From positions 31,188,001 to 31,252,000 of the forward strand of contig NC_079884.1 of the NCBI RefSeq assembly GCF_029227915.1: DNA of 64,000 nucleotides, read 5' to 3'. This DNA comes from Hydractinia symbiolongicarpus. Lineage: Eukaryota > Cnidaria > Hydrozoa > Anthoathecata > Hydractiniidae. Below the pieces are notes generated by a model. The model was not told where the DNA came from, did no database searches, and saw only the letters and a list, made by a program, of their open reading frames with translations. The position numbers and the translations under genes are program-made. This document shows, piece after piece, positions 35,701-49,880 of this stretch (its first letter is position 1; each line of letters opens with the position of its first letter).

Positions 35701-37477
35701 TCAAAAGTATACAAAGAAAGTACCCAGGGAGTAAACTCATTTCCCAAACGATCTTTTATATTATTATTTCACCACTAAAGCCCATGAGACTTGTAGTTTT
35801 AAAAATGTTTTCATTTTTGATGAGACGCTGAATAAAAGAAGTTTAATCGCCGGCAAACGAACACCTGTGATTTCCCGTAAATCCCGGGCTTGGCCCGTAG
35901 AGTCGAATGTATACAAAGAGAGTACCCAGGGAGTAAACTCATTTCCCGAACGATTTTTTAAATTTTTTTTTCACCACTAAAACGCATGAGACGTGTAGTT
36001 TTCAAAAATGTTTTCATTTTTGATGAGACGCTTAATGAAAGAGGTTTAATCGCCGGCAAACGAGAACCCGCGATTTCCCGTAAATCCCGGGATTGGCCCG
36101 TATAGTCGAATGTATACAAAGAAAGTACCCTGTGAGTAAACTCATTTCCAGAACGATTTTTTAAACTATTTTTTTACCACTAAAACGCATAAGACTTGTA
36201 GTTTTTAAAAATGTTTTCATTTTTGATGAGACGCTGAATAAAGGAAGTTTAATCGCCGGCAAACGAAAACCCGCAATTTCCCGTAAATCCCGGGCTTGGC
36301 CCGTATAGTCAAAAGTATACAAAGAAAGTACCCAGGGAGTAAACTCATTTCCCGAACGATTTTTTAAATTATTTTTTCACCACTAAAACGCATGAGACTT
36401 GTAGTTTTCAAAAATGTTTTCATTTTTGATGAGACGCTGAATAAAAGAAGTTTAATCGCCGGCCAACGAAAACCCGCCATTTCCCGTAAACCTTGGACTC
36501 GGCCCGTATACTCAAAAGTATACAAAGAAAGTACCCAGGGAGTAAACTCATTTCCCGAACGATTTTTTATATTATTTTTTTACCACTAAACGCATGAGAC
36601 TTGTAGTTTTCAAAAATGTTTTTATATTTGATGGGACACTGAATAAAGGAAGTTTAATCGCCGGCAAACGAAAATCCGCGATTTCCCGTAACTCCCGGGC
36701 TTGGCCCGTATAGTCGAATGTATACAAAGAAAGTACCCAGGGAGTAAATTCATTTCCCGAACGATTTTTTAAATTATTTTTCACCACTAAAACGCATGAG
36801 ACTTGTAGTTTTCAAAAATGTTTTCATTTTTGATGAGACGTTACTGAAAGTGGTTTAATCGCTGGCAAACGGAAACCCGCGATTTCCCGTAAATCCCTGG
36901 CTTGGCCCGTTTAGTCGAATGTATACAAAGAAAGTACCCTGTGAGTAAACTCATTTCCAAAACGATTTTTTAAATTATTATTTCACCACTAAAGCCCATG
37001 AGAGTTGTAGTTTTCAGAAATGTTTTCATTTTTGATGAGACGCTTAGTGAATGTGGTTTAATAGCCGGCAAACGAAAACCCGCGATTTCCCGTAAATCCC
37101 GGGCTTGGCCCGTTTAGTCGAATGTATACAAAGAAAGTACCCTGTGAGTAAACTCATTTCCAGAACGATTTTTTAAATTATTTTTTCACCACTAAAACGC
37201 ATAAGACTTGTAGTTTTTAAAAATGTTTTCATTTTTGATGAGACGCTGAATAAAAGAAGTTTAATCGCCGGCAAACAAAAACCCGTGATATCCCGTAAAT
37301 CCCGGGCTTGGCCCGTATAGTCAAAAGTATCCAAAAAAGTACCCAGGGAGTAAATTCATTTCCCCAACGATTTTTTAAATTATTTTTCACCACTAAAACG
37401 CATGAGACTTGTAGTTTTCAAAAATGTTTTCATTTTTGATGAGACGCTGAATAAAAGAAGTTTAATCGCCGGCAAAC
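30190..37477 (+). repeat. Tandem duplication of 3,644 bp
   Basis: About 30,190-33,833 matches 33,834-37,477 at offset 3,644 (18 monomers). Checkpoints are 30966/34610, 31600/35244, 31909/35553 and 32748/36392. A private base change, GGCCAACG for GGCAAACG near 36462, separates the copies. The match breaks on the right where ACACCTGTGATTTCCCGTAAATTCC begins near 37,488. Confidence 0.87.
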
Positions 37478-37479
37478 GA

Positions 37480-40400
37480 ACACCTGTGATTTCCCGTAAA
37501 TTCCGGGCTTGGCCCGTAGAGTCGAATGTATACAAAGAGAGTACCCAGGGAGTAAACTCATTTCCCGAACGATTTTTTAAATTTTTATTTCACCACTAAA
37601 ACGCATGAGACTTGTAGTTTTCAAAAATGTTTTCATTTTTGATGAGACGTATAATGAAAGAGGTTTAATCGCCGGCAAACGAAAACCCGGGATTTCCTGT
37701 AATTCCCGGGATTGGCCCGTATAGTCGAATGTATACAAAGAAAGTACCCTGTGAGTAAACTCATTTCCAGAACGATTTTTTAAATTATTTTTTCAATACT
37801 AAAACGCATAAGACTTGTTGTTTTTAAAAATGTTTTCATTTTTGATGAGACGCTGAATAAAAGAAGTTTAATCGCCGGCAAACGAAAACTCGCAATTTCC
37901 CGTAAATCCCGGGCTTGGCCCGTATAGTCAAAAGTATACAAAGAAAGTACCCAGGGAGTAAACTCATTTCCCGAACGACTTTTTAAATTATTTTTTCACC
38001 ACTAAAACGCATGAGACTTGTAGTTTTCAAAAATGTTTTCATTTTTGATGAGACGCTGAATAAAAGAAGTTTAATCGCCGGCAAACGAAAACCCGCCATT
38101 TCCCGTAAACCTTGGACTCGGCCCGTATAGTCAAAAGTATACAAAGAAAGTACCCAGGGAGTAAACTCATTTCCCGAACGATTTTTTATATTATTTTTTT
38201 ACCACTAAATGCATGAGACTTGTAGTTTTCAAAAATGTTTTCATATTTGATGGGACACTAAATAAAAGAAGTTTAATCGCCGGCAAACGAAAATCCGCGA
38301 TTTCCCGTAAATCCCGGGCTTGGCCCGTATAGTCGAATGTATACAAAGAAAGTACCCAGGGAGTAAATTCATTTCCCGAACGATTTTTTAAATTATTTTT
38401 CACCACTAAAACGCATGAGACTTGTAGTTTTCAAAAATGTTTTCATTTTTGATGAGACGCTGAATAAAAGAAGTTTAATCGCCGGCAAACGAACACCTGT
38501 GATTTCCCGTAAATTCCGGGCTTGGCCCGTAGAGTCGAATGTATACAAAGAGAGTACCCAGGGAGTAAACTCATTTCCCGAACGATTTTTTAAATTTTTT
38601 TTTCACCACTAAAACGCATGAGACTTGTAGTTTTCAAAAATGTTTTCATTTTTGATGAGACGCTGAATAAAAGAAGTTTAATCGCCGGCAAACGAAAACC
38701 CGCCATTTCCTGTAAACCTTGGACTCGGCCCGTATAGTCAAAAGTATACAAAGAAAGTACCCAGGGAGTAAACTCATTTCCCGAACGATTTTTTATATTA
38801 TTTTTTTACCACTAAACGCATGAGACTTGTAGTTTTCAAAAATGTTTTCATATTTGATGGGACACTAAATAAAAGAAGTTTAATCGCCGGCAAACGAAAA
38901 TCCGCGATTTCCCGTAAATCCCGGGCTTGGCCCGTATAGTCGAATGTATACAAAGAAAGTACCCAGGGAGTAAATTCATTTCCCGAACGATTTTTTAAAT
39001 TATTTTTCACCACTAAAACGCATGAGACTTGTAGTTTTCAAAAATGTTTTCATTTTTGATGAGACGCTGAATAAAAGAAGTTTAATCGCCGGCAAACGAA
39101 CACCTGCGATTTACCGTAAATCCCGGGCTTGGCCCGTATAGTCGAATGTATACAAAGAAAGTACCCTGTGAGTAAACTCATTTCCAGAACGATTTTTTAA
39201 ATTATTTTTCACCACTAAATAAAAGAAGTTTAATCGCCGGCAAACGAAAACCCGCCATTTCCCGTAAACATTGGACTCGGCCCGTATAGTCAAAAGTATA
39301 CAAAGAAAGTACCCTGTGAGTAAACTCATTTCCAGAACGATTTTTTAAATTATTTTTCACCACTAAAACGCTTGAGACTTGTAGTTTTCAAAAATGTTTT
39401 CATTTTTGATGAGACGCTGAATAAAAGAAGTTTATTCGCCGGCAAACGAACACCTGCGATTTACCGTAAATCCCGGGCTTGGCCCGTATAGTCGAATGTA
39501 TACAAAGAAAGTACCCTGTGAGTAAACTCATTTCCAGAACGATTTTTTAAATTATTTTTTCACCACTAAAACGCATAAGACTTGTAGTTTTTAAAAATGT
39601 TTTCATTTTTGATGAGACGCTGAATAAAAGAAGTTTAATCGCCGGCAAACGAACACCTGCGATTTCCCGTAAATCCCGGACTCGGCCCGTATAGTCAAAA
39701 GTATACAAAGAAAGTACCCAGGGAGTAAACTCATTTCCCGAACGTTTTTTTAAATTATTTTTTCACCACTAAAACGCATGAGACTTGTAGTTTTTAAAAA
39801 TGTTTTCACTTTTGATGAGACGCCTAATGAAAGAGGTTTAATCGCCTGCAAACGAAATCCCGCGATTTCCCGTAAATCCGGGGCTTGGCCCGTATAGTCG
39901 AATGTACACAAAGAAAGTACCCAGGGAGTAAACTCATTTCCCGAACGATTTTTTTAATTTTTTTTTCACCACTAAAACGCATGAGACTTGTAGTTTTCAA
40001 AAATGTTTTCATTTTTGATGAGACGCTTAATGAAAGAGGTTTAATCGCCGGCAAACGAAAACCCGCGATTTCCCGTAAATCCCGGGATTGCCCCGTGTAG
40101 TCGAATGTATACAAAGAAAGTACCCTGTGAGTAAACTCATTTCCAGAACGATTTTTTAAATTATTTTTTCACCACTAAAACGCATGAGACTTGTAGTTTT
40201 CAAACTTGTTTTCACTTTTGTTGAGACGCTGAATAAAAGAAGTTTAATCGCCGGCAAACGAACACCTGCGATTTCCCGTAAATCCCGGACTCGGCCCGTA
40301 TAGTCAAAAGTATACAAAGAAAGTACCCAGGGAGTAAACTAATTTCACAAACGATTTTTTAAATTATTATTTCACCACTAAAGCCCTTGACACTTGTAGT

Positions 40401-43400
40401 TTTTAAAAATGTTTTCATTTTTGATGAGACGCTGAATAAAAGAAGTTTAATCGCCAGCAAACGAAAACCCGCGATTTCCCGTAAATCCCGGACTCGGCCC
40501 GTATAGTCAAAAGTATACAAAGAAAGTACCCAGGGAGTAAACTCATTTCCCAAACGATCTTTTAAATTATTATTTCACCACTAAAGCCCATGAGACTTGT
40601 AGTTTTTAAAAATGTTTTCATTTTTGATGAGACGCTGAATAAAAGAAGTTTAATCGCCGGCAAACGAAAACCCGCGATTTCTCGTAAATCCCGGACTCGG
40701 CCCGTATGGTCAAAAGTATACAAGGAAAATACCCAGTGAGTAAACTCATTTCCCGTACGAATTTTTAAATTATTTTTTCACCACTAAAACGCATGAGACT
40801 TGTAGTTTTTAAAAATGTTTTCATTTTTGATGAGACACTGAATAAAAGAAGTTTAATCGCCGGCAAACGAAAACCTGCGATTTCCAGTAAATCCCGGACT
40901 CGGCCCGTATAGTCAAAAGTATACAAAGAAAGTACCCAGGGAGTAAACTCATTTCCAGAACGATTTTTTAAATTATTTTTTCACCACTAAAACGCATGAG
41001 ACTTGTAGTTTTCAAAAATGTTTTCATTTTTGATGAGACGTATAATGAAAGAGGTTTAATCGCCGGCAAACGAAAACCCGGGATTTCCTGTAATTCCCGG
41101 GACTGGCCCGTATAGTCGAATGTATACAAAGAAAGTACCCTATGAATTAACTCATTTCCAGAACGATTTTTTAAATTATTTTTTCACCACTAAAACGCAT
41201 AAGACTTGTAGTTTTTAAAAATGTTTTCATTTTTGATGAGACGCTGAATAAAAGAAGTTTAATCGCCGGCAAACGAAAACCCGCAATTTCCCGTAAATCC
41301 CGGGCTTGGCCCGTATAGTCAAAAGTATACAAAGAAAGTACCCAGGGAGTAAACTCATTTCCCGAACGACTTTTTAAATTATTTTTTCACCACTAAAACG
41401 CATGAGACTTGTAGTTTTCAAAAATGTTTTCATTTTTGATGAGACGCTGAATAAAAGAAGTTTATTCGCCGGCAAACGAAAACCCGCCATTTCCCGTAAA
41501 CCTTGGACTCGGCCCGTATAGTCAAAAGTATACAAAGAAAGTACCCAGGGAGTAAACTCATTTCCCGAACGATTTTTTATATTATTTTTTTACCACTAAA
41601 CGCATGAGACTTGTAGTTTTCAAAAATGTTTTCATATTTGATGGGACACTAAATAAAAGAAGTTTAATCGCCAGCAAACGAAAATCCGCGATTTCCCGTA
41701 AATCCCGGGCTTGGCCCGTATAGTCGAATGTATACAAAGAAAGTACCCAGGGAGTAAATTCATTTCCCGAACGATTTTTTAAATTATTTTTCACTACTAA
41801 AACGCATGAGACTTGTAGTTTTCAAAAATGTTTTCATATTTGATGGGACACTAAATAAAAGAAGTTTAATCGCCGGCAAACGAAAATCCGCGATTTCCCG
41901 TAAATCCCGGGCTTGGCCCGTATAGTCGAATGTATACAAAGAAAGTACCCAGGGAGTAAATTCATTTCCCGAACGATTTTTTAAATTATTTTTCACCACT
42001 AAAACGCATGAGACTTGTAGTTTTCAAAAATGTTTTCATTTTTGATGAGACGCTGAATAAAAGAAGTTTAATCGCCGGCAAACGAACACCTGTGATTTCC
42101 CGTAAATTCCGGGCTTGGCCCGTAGAGTCGAATGTATACAAAGAGAGTACCCAGGGAGTAAACTCATTTCCCGAACGATTTTTTAAATTTTTTTTCACCA
42201 CTAAAACGCATGAGACTTGTAGTTTTCAAAAATGTTTTCATTTTTGATGAGACGCTGAATAAAAGAAGTTTAATCGCCGGCAAACGAAAACCCGCCATTT
42301 CCCGTAAACCTTGGACTCGGCCCGTATAGTCAAAAGTATACAAAGAAAGTACCCAGGGAGTAAACTCATTTCCCGAACGATTTTTTATATTATTTTTTTA
42401 CCACTAAACGCATGAGACTTGTAGTTTTCAAAAATGTTTTCATATTTGATGGGACACTAAATAAAAGAAGTTTAATCGCCGGCAAACGAAAATCTGCGAT
42501 TTCCCGTAAATCCCGGGCTTGGCCCGTATAGTCGAATGTATACAAAGAAAGTACCCAGGGAGTAAATTTATTTCCCGAACGATTTTTTAAATTATTTTTC
42601 ACCACTAAAACGCATGAGACTTGTAGTTTTCAAAAATGTTTTCATTTTTGATGAGACGCTGAATAAAAGAAGTTTAATCGCCGGCAAACGAACACCTGCG
42701 ATTTACCGTAAATCCCGGGCTTGGCCCGTATAGTCGAATGTATACAAAGAAAGTACCCTGTGAGTAAACTCATTTCCAGAACGATTTTTTAAATTATTTT
42801 TCACCACTAAATAAAAGAAGTTTAATCGCCGGCAAACGAAAACCCGCCATTTCCCGTAAACCTTGGACTCGGCCCGTATAGTCAAAAGTATACAAAGAAA
42901 GTACCCTGTGAGTAAACTCATTTCCAGAACGATTTTTTAAATTATTTTTCACCACTAAAACGCTTGAGACTTGTAGTTTTCAAAAATGTTTTCATTTTTG
43001 ATGAGACGCTGAATAAAAGAAGTTTAATCGCCGGCAAACGAACACCTGCGATTTACCGTAAATCCCGGGCTTGGCCCGTATAGTCGAATGTATACAAAGA
43101 AAGTACCCTGTGAGTAAACTCATTTCCAGAACGATTTTTTAAATTATTTTTTCACCACTAAAACGCATAAGACTTGTAGTTTTTAAAAATGTTTTCATTT
43201 TTGATGAGACGCTGAATAAAAGAAGTTTAATCGCCGGCAAACGAACACCTGCGATTTCCCGTAAATCCCGGACTCAGCCCGTATAGTCAAAAGTATACAA
43301 AGAAAGTACCCAGGGAGTAAACTCATTTCCCGAACGTTTTTTTAAATTATTTTTTCACCACTAAAACGCATGAGACTTGTAGTTTTTAAAAATGTTTTCA

Positions 43401-45190
43401 CTTTTGATGAGACGCCTAATGAAAGAGGTTTAATCGCCGGCAAACGAAATCCCGCGATTTCCCGTAAATCCGGGGCTTGGCCCGTATAGTCGAATGTACA
43501 CAAAGAAAGTACCCAGGGAGTAAACTCATTTCCCGAACGATTTTTTTAATTTTTTTTTCACCACTAAAACGCATGAGACTTGTAGTTTTCAAAAATGTTT
43601 TCACTTTTGATGAGACGCTTAATGAAAGAGGTTTAATCGCCGGCAAACGAAAACCCGCGATTTCCCGAAAATCCCGGGATTGCCCTGTGTAGTCGAATGT
43701 ATACAAAGAAAGTACCCTGTGAGTAAACTCATTTCCAGAACGATTTTTTAAATTATTTTTTCACCACTAAAACGCATGAGACTTGTAGTTTTCAAACTTG
43801 TTTTCATTTTTGTTGAGACGCTGAATAAAAGAAGTTTAATCGCCGGCAAACGAACACCTGCGATTTCCCGTAAATCCCGGACTCGGCCCGTATAGTCAAA
43901 AGTATACAAAGAAAGTACCCAGGGAGTAAACTAATTTCACAAACGATTTTTTAAATTATTATTTCACCTCTAAAGCCCATGAGACTTGTAGTTTTTAAAA
44001 ATGTTTTCATTTTTGATGAGACGCTGAATAAAAGAAGTTTAATCGCCGGCAAACGAAAACCCGCGATTTCCCGTAAATCCCGGACTCGGCCCGTATAGTC
44101 AAAAGTATACAAAGAAAGTACCCAGGGAGTAAACTCATTTCCCAAACGATCTTTTAAATTATTTTTTCACCACTAAAGCCCATGAGACTTGTAGTTTTTA
44201 AAAATGTTTTCATTTTTGATGAGAGGCTGAATAAAAGAAGTTTAATCGCCGGCAAACGAAAACCCGCGATTTCTCGTAAATCCCGGACTCGGCCCGTATG
44301 GTCAAAAGTATACAAGGAAAATACCCAGTGAGTAAACTCATTTCCCGTACGAATTTTTAAATTATTATTCCACCACTAAAAAGCATGAGACTTGTAGTTT
44401 TTAAAAATGTTTTCATTTTTCATGAGTCGCTGAATAAAAGAAGTTTAATCGCCGGCAAACGAAAACCTGCGATTTCCAGTAAATCCCGGACTCGGCCCGT
44501 ATAGTCAAAAGTATACAAAGAAAGTACCCAGGGAGTAAACTCATTTCCAGAACGATTTTTTAAATTATTTTTTCACCACTAAAACGCATGAGACTTGTAG
44601 TTTTCAAAAATGTTTTCATTTTTGATGAGACGTATAATGAAAGAGGTTTAATCGCCGGCAAACGAAAACCCGGGATTTCCTGTAATTCCCGGGACTGGCC
44701 CGTATAGTCGAATGTATACAAAGAAAGTACCCTATGAATTAACTCATTTCCAGAACGATTTTTTAAATTATTTTTTCACCACTAAAACGCATAAGACTTG
44801 TAGTTTTTAAAAATGTTTTCATTTTTGATGAGACGCTGAATAAAAGAAGTTTAATCGCCGGCAAACGAAAACCCGCAATTTCCCGTAAATCCCGGGCTTG
44901 GCCCGTATAGTCAAAAGTATACAAAGAAAGTACCCAGGGAGTAAACTCATTTCCCGAACGACTTTTTAAATTATTTTTTCACCACTAAAACGCATGAGAC
45001 TTGTAGTTTTCAAAAATGTTTTCATTTTTGATGAGACGCTGAATAAAAGAAGTTTATTCGCCGGCAAACGAAAACCCGCCATTTCCCGTAAACCTTGGAC
45101 TCGGCCCGTATAGTCAAAAGTATACAAAGAAAGTACCCAGGGAGTAAACTCATTTCCCGAACGATTTTTTATATTATTTTTTTACCACTA
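37480..45190 (+). repeat. Two copies of a ~3.4-3.6-kb higher-order repeat
   Basis: GTATAATGAAAG at 37649 and 41040 gives offset 3,391. After a single-monomer duplication in the second copy (about 41,582-41,985) the offset becomes 3,592-3,593 from 38.4/42.0 kb to 41.6/45.19 kb. Checkpoints are 39111/42703, 39824/43416, 40359/43951 and the truncated junctions 39213/42805. The copies differ by scattered single bases, such as CTTCACTTTTG against CTTCATTTTTG variants. Confidence 0.85.
41582..41985 (+). repeat. Single-monomer tandem duplication
   Basis: Two adjacent monomers both carry CATATTTGATGGGACACTAAATAAAAG and AAATCCGCG, offset 202. The related place at 38,191-38,410 has only one. The first copy has GCCAGCAAACG and the second GCCGGCAAACG. 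Confidence 0.83.
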
Positions 45191-45930
45191 AACGCACGAG
45201 ACTTGTAGTTTTCAAAAATGTTTTCATATTTGATGGGACAGTAAATAAAAGAAGTTTAATCGCCGGCAAACGAAAATCCGCGATTTACCGTAAATCCCGG
45301 GCTTGGCCCGTATAGTCGAATGTATACAAAGAAAGTACCCTGTGAGTAAACTCATTTCCAGAACGATTTTTTAAATTATTTTTTCACTACTAAAACGCAT
45401 AAGACTTGTAGTTTTTAAAAATGTTTTCATTTTTGATGAGATGCTGAATAAAAGAAGTTTAATCGCCGGCAAACGAAAACCCGCAATATCCCGTAAATCC
45501 CGGGCTTGGCCCGTATAGTCAAAAGTTTCCAAAAAAGTACCCAGGGAGTAAATTCATTTCCCGAACGATTTTTTAAATTATTTCTCACCACTAAAACGCA
45601 TGAGACTTGTAGTTTTCAAAAATGTTTTCATTTTTGATGAGACGCTGAATAAAAGAAGTTTAATCGCCGGCAAACGAACACCTGCCATTTACCGTAAATC
45701 CCGGGCTTGGCCCGTATAGTCGAATGTATACAAAGAAAGTACCCTGTGAGTAAACTCATTTCCAGAACGATTTTTTAAATTATTTTTTCACCACTAAAAC
45801 GCATAAGACTTGTAGTTTTTAAAAATGTTTTCATTTTTGATGAGACGCTGAATAAAAGAAGTTTAATCGCCGGCAAACGAACACCTGCGATTTCCCGTAA
45901 ATCCCGGACTCGGCCCGTATAGTCAAAAGT
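45190..45930 (+). repeat. A-type segment matching about 7.95-8.7 kb
   Basis: The order ACGCACGAGAC, TTCACTACTAAAACGCATAAG, GATGCTGAATAAAAG with CGCAATATCCCG, CAAAAGTTTCC and TTTCTCACC is the same as in the 1,970-bp units of block A. Small private changes include GGGACAGTAAATAAAAG near 45,238. Confidence 0.75.
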
Positions 45931-48900
45931 ATACAAAGAAAGTACCCAGGGAGTAAACTCATTTCCCGAACGATTTTTTAAATTATTTTTTCACCACTAA
46001 AACGCATGAGACTTGTAGTTTTTAAAAATGTTTTCACTTTTGATGAGACGCCTAATGAAAGAGGTTTAATCGCCGGCAAACGAAATCCCGCGATTTCCCG
46101 TAAATCCGGGGCTTGGCCCGTATAGTCGAATGTATACAAAGAAAGTACCCAGGGAGTAAACTCATTTCCCGAACGATTTTTTAAATTATTTTTTCACCAC
46201 TAAAACGCATGAGACTTGTAGTTTTCAAAAATGTTTTCATTTTTGATGAGACGTATAATGAAAGAGGTTTAATCGCCGGCAAACGAAAACCCGGGATTTC
46301 CTGTAATTCCCGGGATTGGCCCGTATAGTCGAATGTATACAAAGAAAGTACCCTGTGAGTAAACTCATTTCCAGAACGATTTTTTAAATTATTTTTTCAC
46401 CACTAAAACGCATAAGACTTGTAGTTTTTAAAAATGTTTTCATTTTTGATGAGACGCTGAATAAAAGAAGTTTAATCGCCGGCAAACGAAAACCCGCCAT
46501 TTCCCGTAAACCTTGGACTTGGCCCGTATAGTCAAAAGTATACAAAGAAAGTACCCAGGGAGTAAACTCATTTCCCGAACGATTTTTTATATTATTTTTT
46601 TACCACTAAACGCATGAGACTTGTAGTTTTCAAAAATGTTTTCATATTTGATGGGACACTAAATAAAAGAAGTTTAATCGCCGGCAAACGAAAATCCGCG
46701 ATTTCCCGTAAATCCCGGGCTTGGCCCGTATAGTCGAATGTATACAAAGAAAGTACCCTGTGAGTAAACTCATTTCCAGAACGATTTTTTAAATTATTTT
46801 TCACCACTAAATAAAAGAAGTTTAATCGCCGGCAAACGAAAACCCGCCATTTCCCGTAAACCTTGGACTCGGCCCGTATAGTCAAAAGTATACAAAGAAA
46901 GTACCCAGGGAGTAAACTCATTTCCCGAACGATTTTTTATATTATTTTTTTACCACTAAACGCACGAGACTTGTAGTTTTCAAAAATGTTTTCATATTTG
47001 ATGGGACACTAAATAAAAGAAGTTTAATCGCCGGCAAACGAAAACCCGCCATTTCCCGTAAACCTTGGACTCGGCCCGTATAGTCGAATGTATACAAAGA
47101 AAGTACCCAGGGAGTAAATTCATTTCCCGAACGATTTTTTAAATTATTTTTCACCACTAAAACGCATGAGACTTGTAGTTTTCAAAAATGTTTTCATTTT
47201 TGATGAGACGCTGAATAAAAGAAGTTTAATCGCCGGCAAACGAACACCCGCGATTTACCGTAAATCCCGGGCTTGGCCCGTATAGTCGAATGTATACAAA
47301 GAAAGTACCCTGTGAGTAAACTCATTTCCAGAACGATTTTTTAAATTATTTTTCACCACTAAATAAAAGAAGTTTAATCGCCGGCAAACGAAAACCCGCC
47401 ATTTCCCGTAAACCTTGGACTCGGCCCGTATAGTCAAAAGTATACAAAGAAAGTACCCAGGGAGTAAACTCATTTCCCGAACGATTTTTTATATTATTTT
47501 TTTACCACTAAACGCACGAGACTTGTAGTTTTCAAAAATGTTTTCATATTTGATGGGACACTAAATAAAAGAAGTTTAATCGCCGGCAAACGAAAACCCG
47601 CCATTTCCCGTAAACCTTGGACTCGGCCCGTATAGTCGAATGTATACAAAGAAAGTACCCAGGGAGTAAATTCATTTCCCGAACGATTTTTTAAATTATT
47701 TTTCACCACTAAAACGCATGAGACTTGTAGTTTTCAAAAATGTTTTCATTTTTGATGAGACGCTGAATAAAAGAAGTTTAATCGCCGGCAAACGAACACC
47801 CGCGATTTACCGTAAATCCCGGGCTTGGCCCGTATAGTCGAATGTATACAAAGAAAGTACCCTGTGAGTAAACTCATTTCCAGAACGATTTTTTAAATTA
47901 TTTTTCACCACTAAATAAAAGAAGTTTAATCGCCGGCAAACGAAAACCCGCCATTTCCCGTAAACCTTGGACTCGGCCCGTATAGTCAAAAGTATACAAA
48001 GAAAGTACCCAGGGAGTAAACTCATTTCCCGAACGATTTTTTATATTATTTTTTTACCACTAAAGGCACGAGACTTGTAGTTTTCAAAAATGTTTTCATA
48101 TTTGATGGGACACTAAATAAAAGAAGTTTAATCGCCGGCAAACGAAAACCCGCGATTTCACGTAAATCCCGGACTCGGCCCGTATAGTCAAAAGTATACA
48201 AAGAAAGTACCCAGGGAGTAAACTCATTTCCCGAACGATTTTTTAAATTATTTTTTCACCACTAAAACGCATGAGACTTGTAGTTTTTAAAAATGTTTTC
48301 ACTTTTGATGAGACGCCTAATGAAAGAGGTTTAATCGCCGGCAAACGAAATCCCGCGATTTCCCGTAAATCCGGGGCTTGGCCCGTATAGTCGAATGTAT
48401 ACAAAGAAAGTACCCAGGGAGTAAACTCATTTCCCGAACGATTTTTTAAATTATTTTTTCACCACTAAAACGCATGAGACTTGTAGTTTTCAAAAATGTT
48501 TTCATTTTTGATGAGACGTATAATGAAAGAGGTTTAATCGCCGGCAAACGAAAACCCGGGATTTCCTGTAATTCCCGGGATTGGCCCGTATAGTCGAATG
48601 TATACAAAGAAAGTACCCTGTGAGTAAACTCATTTCCAGAACGATTTTTTAAATTATTTTTTCACCACTAAAACGCATAAGACTTGTAGTTTTTAAAAAT
48701 GTTTTCATTTTTGATGAGACGCTGAATAAAAGAAGTTTAATCGCCGGCAAACGAAAACCCGCCATTTCCCGTAAACCTTGGACTTGGCCCGTATAGTCAA
48801 AAGTATACAAAGAAAGTACCCAGGGAGTAAACTCATTTCCCGAACGATTTTTTATATTATTTTTTTACCACTAAACGCATGAGACTTGTAGTTTTCAAAA

Positions 48901-49880
48901 ATGTTTTCATATTTGATGGGACACTAAATAAAAGAAGTTTAATCGCCGGCAAACGAAAATCCGCGATTTCCCGTAAATCCCGGGCTTGGCCCGTATAGTC
49001 GAATGTATACAAAGAAAGTACCCTGTGAGTAAACTCATTTCCAGAACGATTTTTTAAATTATTTTTCACCACTAAATAAAAGAAGTTTAATCGCCGGCAA
49101 ACGAAAACCCGCCATTTCCCGTAAACCTTGGACTCGGCCCGTATAGTCAAAAGTATACAAAGAAAGTACCCAGGGAGTAAACTCATTTCCCGAACGATTT
49201 TTTATATTATTTTTTTACCACTAAACGCACGAGACTTGTAGTTTTCAAAAATGTTTTCATATTTGATGGGACACTAAATAAAAGAAGTTTAATCGCCGGC
49301 AAACGAAAACCCGCCATTTCCCGTAAACCTTGGACTCGGCCCGTATAGTCGAATGTATACAAAGAAAGTACCCAGGGAGTAAATTCATTTCCCGAACGAT
49401 TTTTTAAATTATTTTTCACCACTAAAACGCATGAGACTTGTAGTTTTCAAAAATGTTTTCATTTTTGATGAGACGCTGAATAAAAGAAGTTTAATCGCCG
49501 GCAAACAAACACCTGCGAATTACCGTAAATCCCGGGCTTGGCCCGTATAGTCGAATGTATACAAAGAAAGTACCCTGTGAGTAAACTCATTTCCAGAACG
49601 ATTTTTTAAATTATTTTTCACCACTAAATAAAAGAAGTTTAATCGCCGGCAAACGAAAACCCGCCATTTCCCGTAAACCTTGGACTCGGCCCGTATAGTC
49701 AAAAGTATACAAAGAAAGTACCCAGGGAGTAAACTCATTTCCCGAACGATTTTTTATATTAATTTTTTACCACTAAAGGCACGAGACTTGTAGTTTTCAA
49801 AAATGTTTTCATATTTGATGGGACACTAAATAAAAGAAGTTTAATCGCCGGCAAACGAAAACCCGCGATTTCACGTAAAT
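45930..49880 (+). repeat. 2,265-bp duplication containing a 552-bp trimer repeat
   Basis: CGCCTAATGAAAGAGG at about 46050 and 48315, and landmarks at 46592/48857, 46942/49207 and 47255/49520, all give offset 2,265. Inside, a trimer of two full and one truncated monomer repeats every 552 bases: truncated junctions at 46805, 47357 and 47909 in the first copy, 49070 and 49622 in the second. The second copy therefore has one trimer fewer. TAAAGGCACGAG marks the end of each run (about 48063 and 49776). Confidence 0.86.

Larger units (their letters stand above)
21440..37480 (+). repeat. Block F: mosaic region with recent multi-kb tandem duplications
   Basis: The block mixes A-like monomers (CAAACTTG, TTTCACAAACG) with E-like ones (TTATATTTTC, GTTAGTGAAAGTGG) and private variants: GGGAAACGAACACCTGTG (23701, 28561, 31600, 35244), GAAAGTATGCAAAG, CGAGAACCCGCG, GAGAGTTGTAG and CTCGGCCGTATAG with one C lost. 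The GGGAAACG marker gives spacings of 4,860, 3,039 and 3,644, near 24, 15 and 18 monomers. No comparable block is seen elsewhere in the window. Confidence 0.82.

Noticed and set aside
46592-46921. Minus-strand open reading frame of 109 codons, and many of 62-106 codons with the same peptide words elsewhere (for example 1290-1505, 1603-1857, 56822-57142)
   Set aside because: They are the satellite read antisense. Monomer length is not a multiple of three, so successive monomers fall into different frames and frames close within one to two monomers. They share no start context, and they break and reform with T-run length changes.
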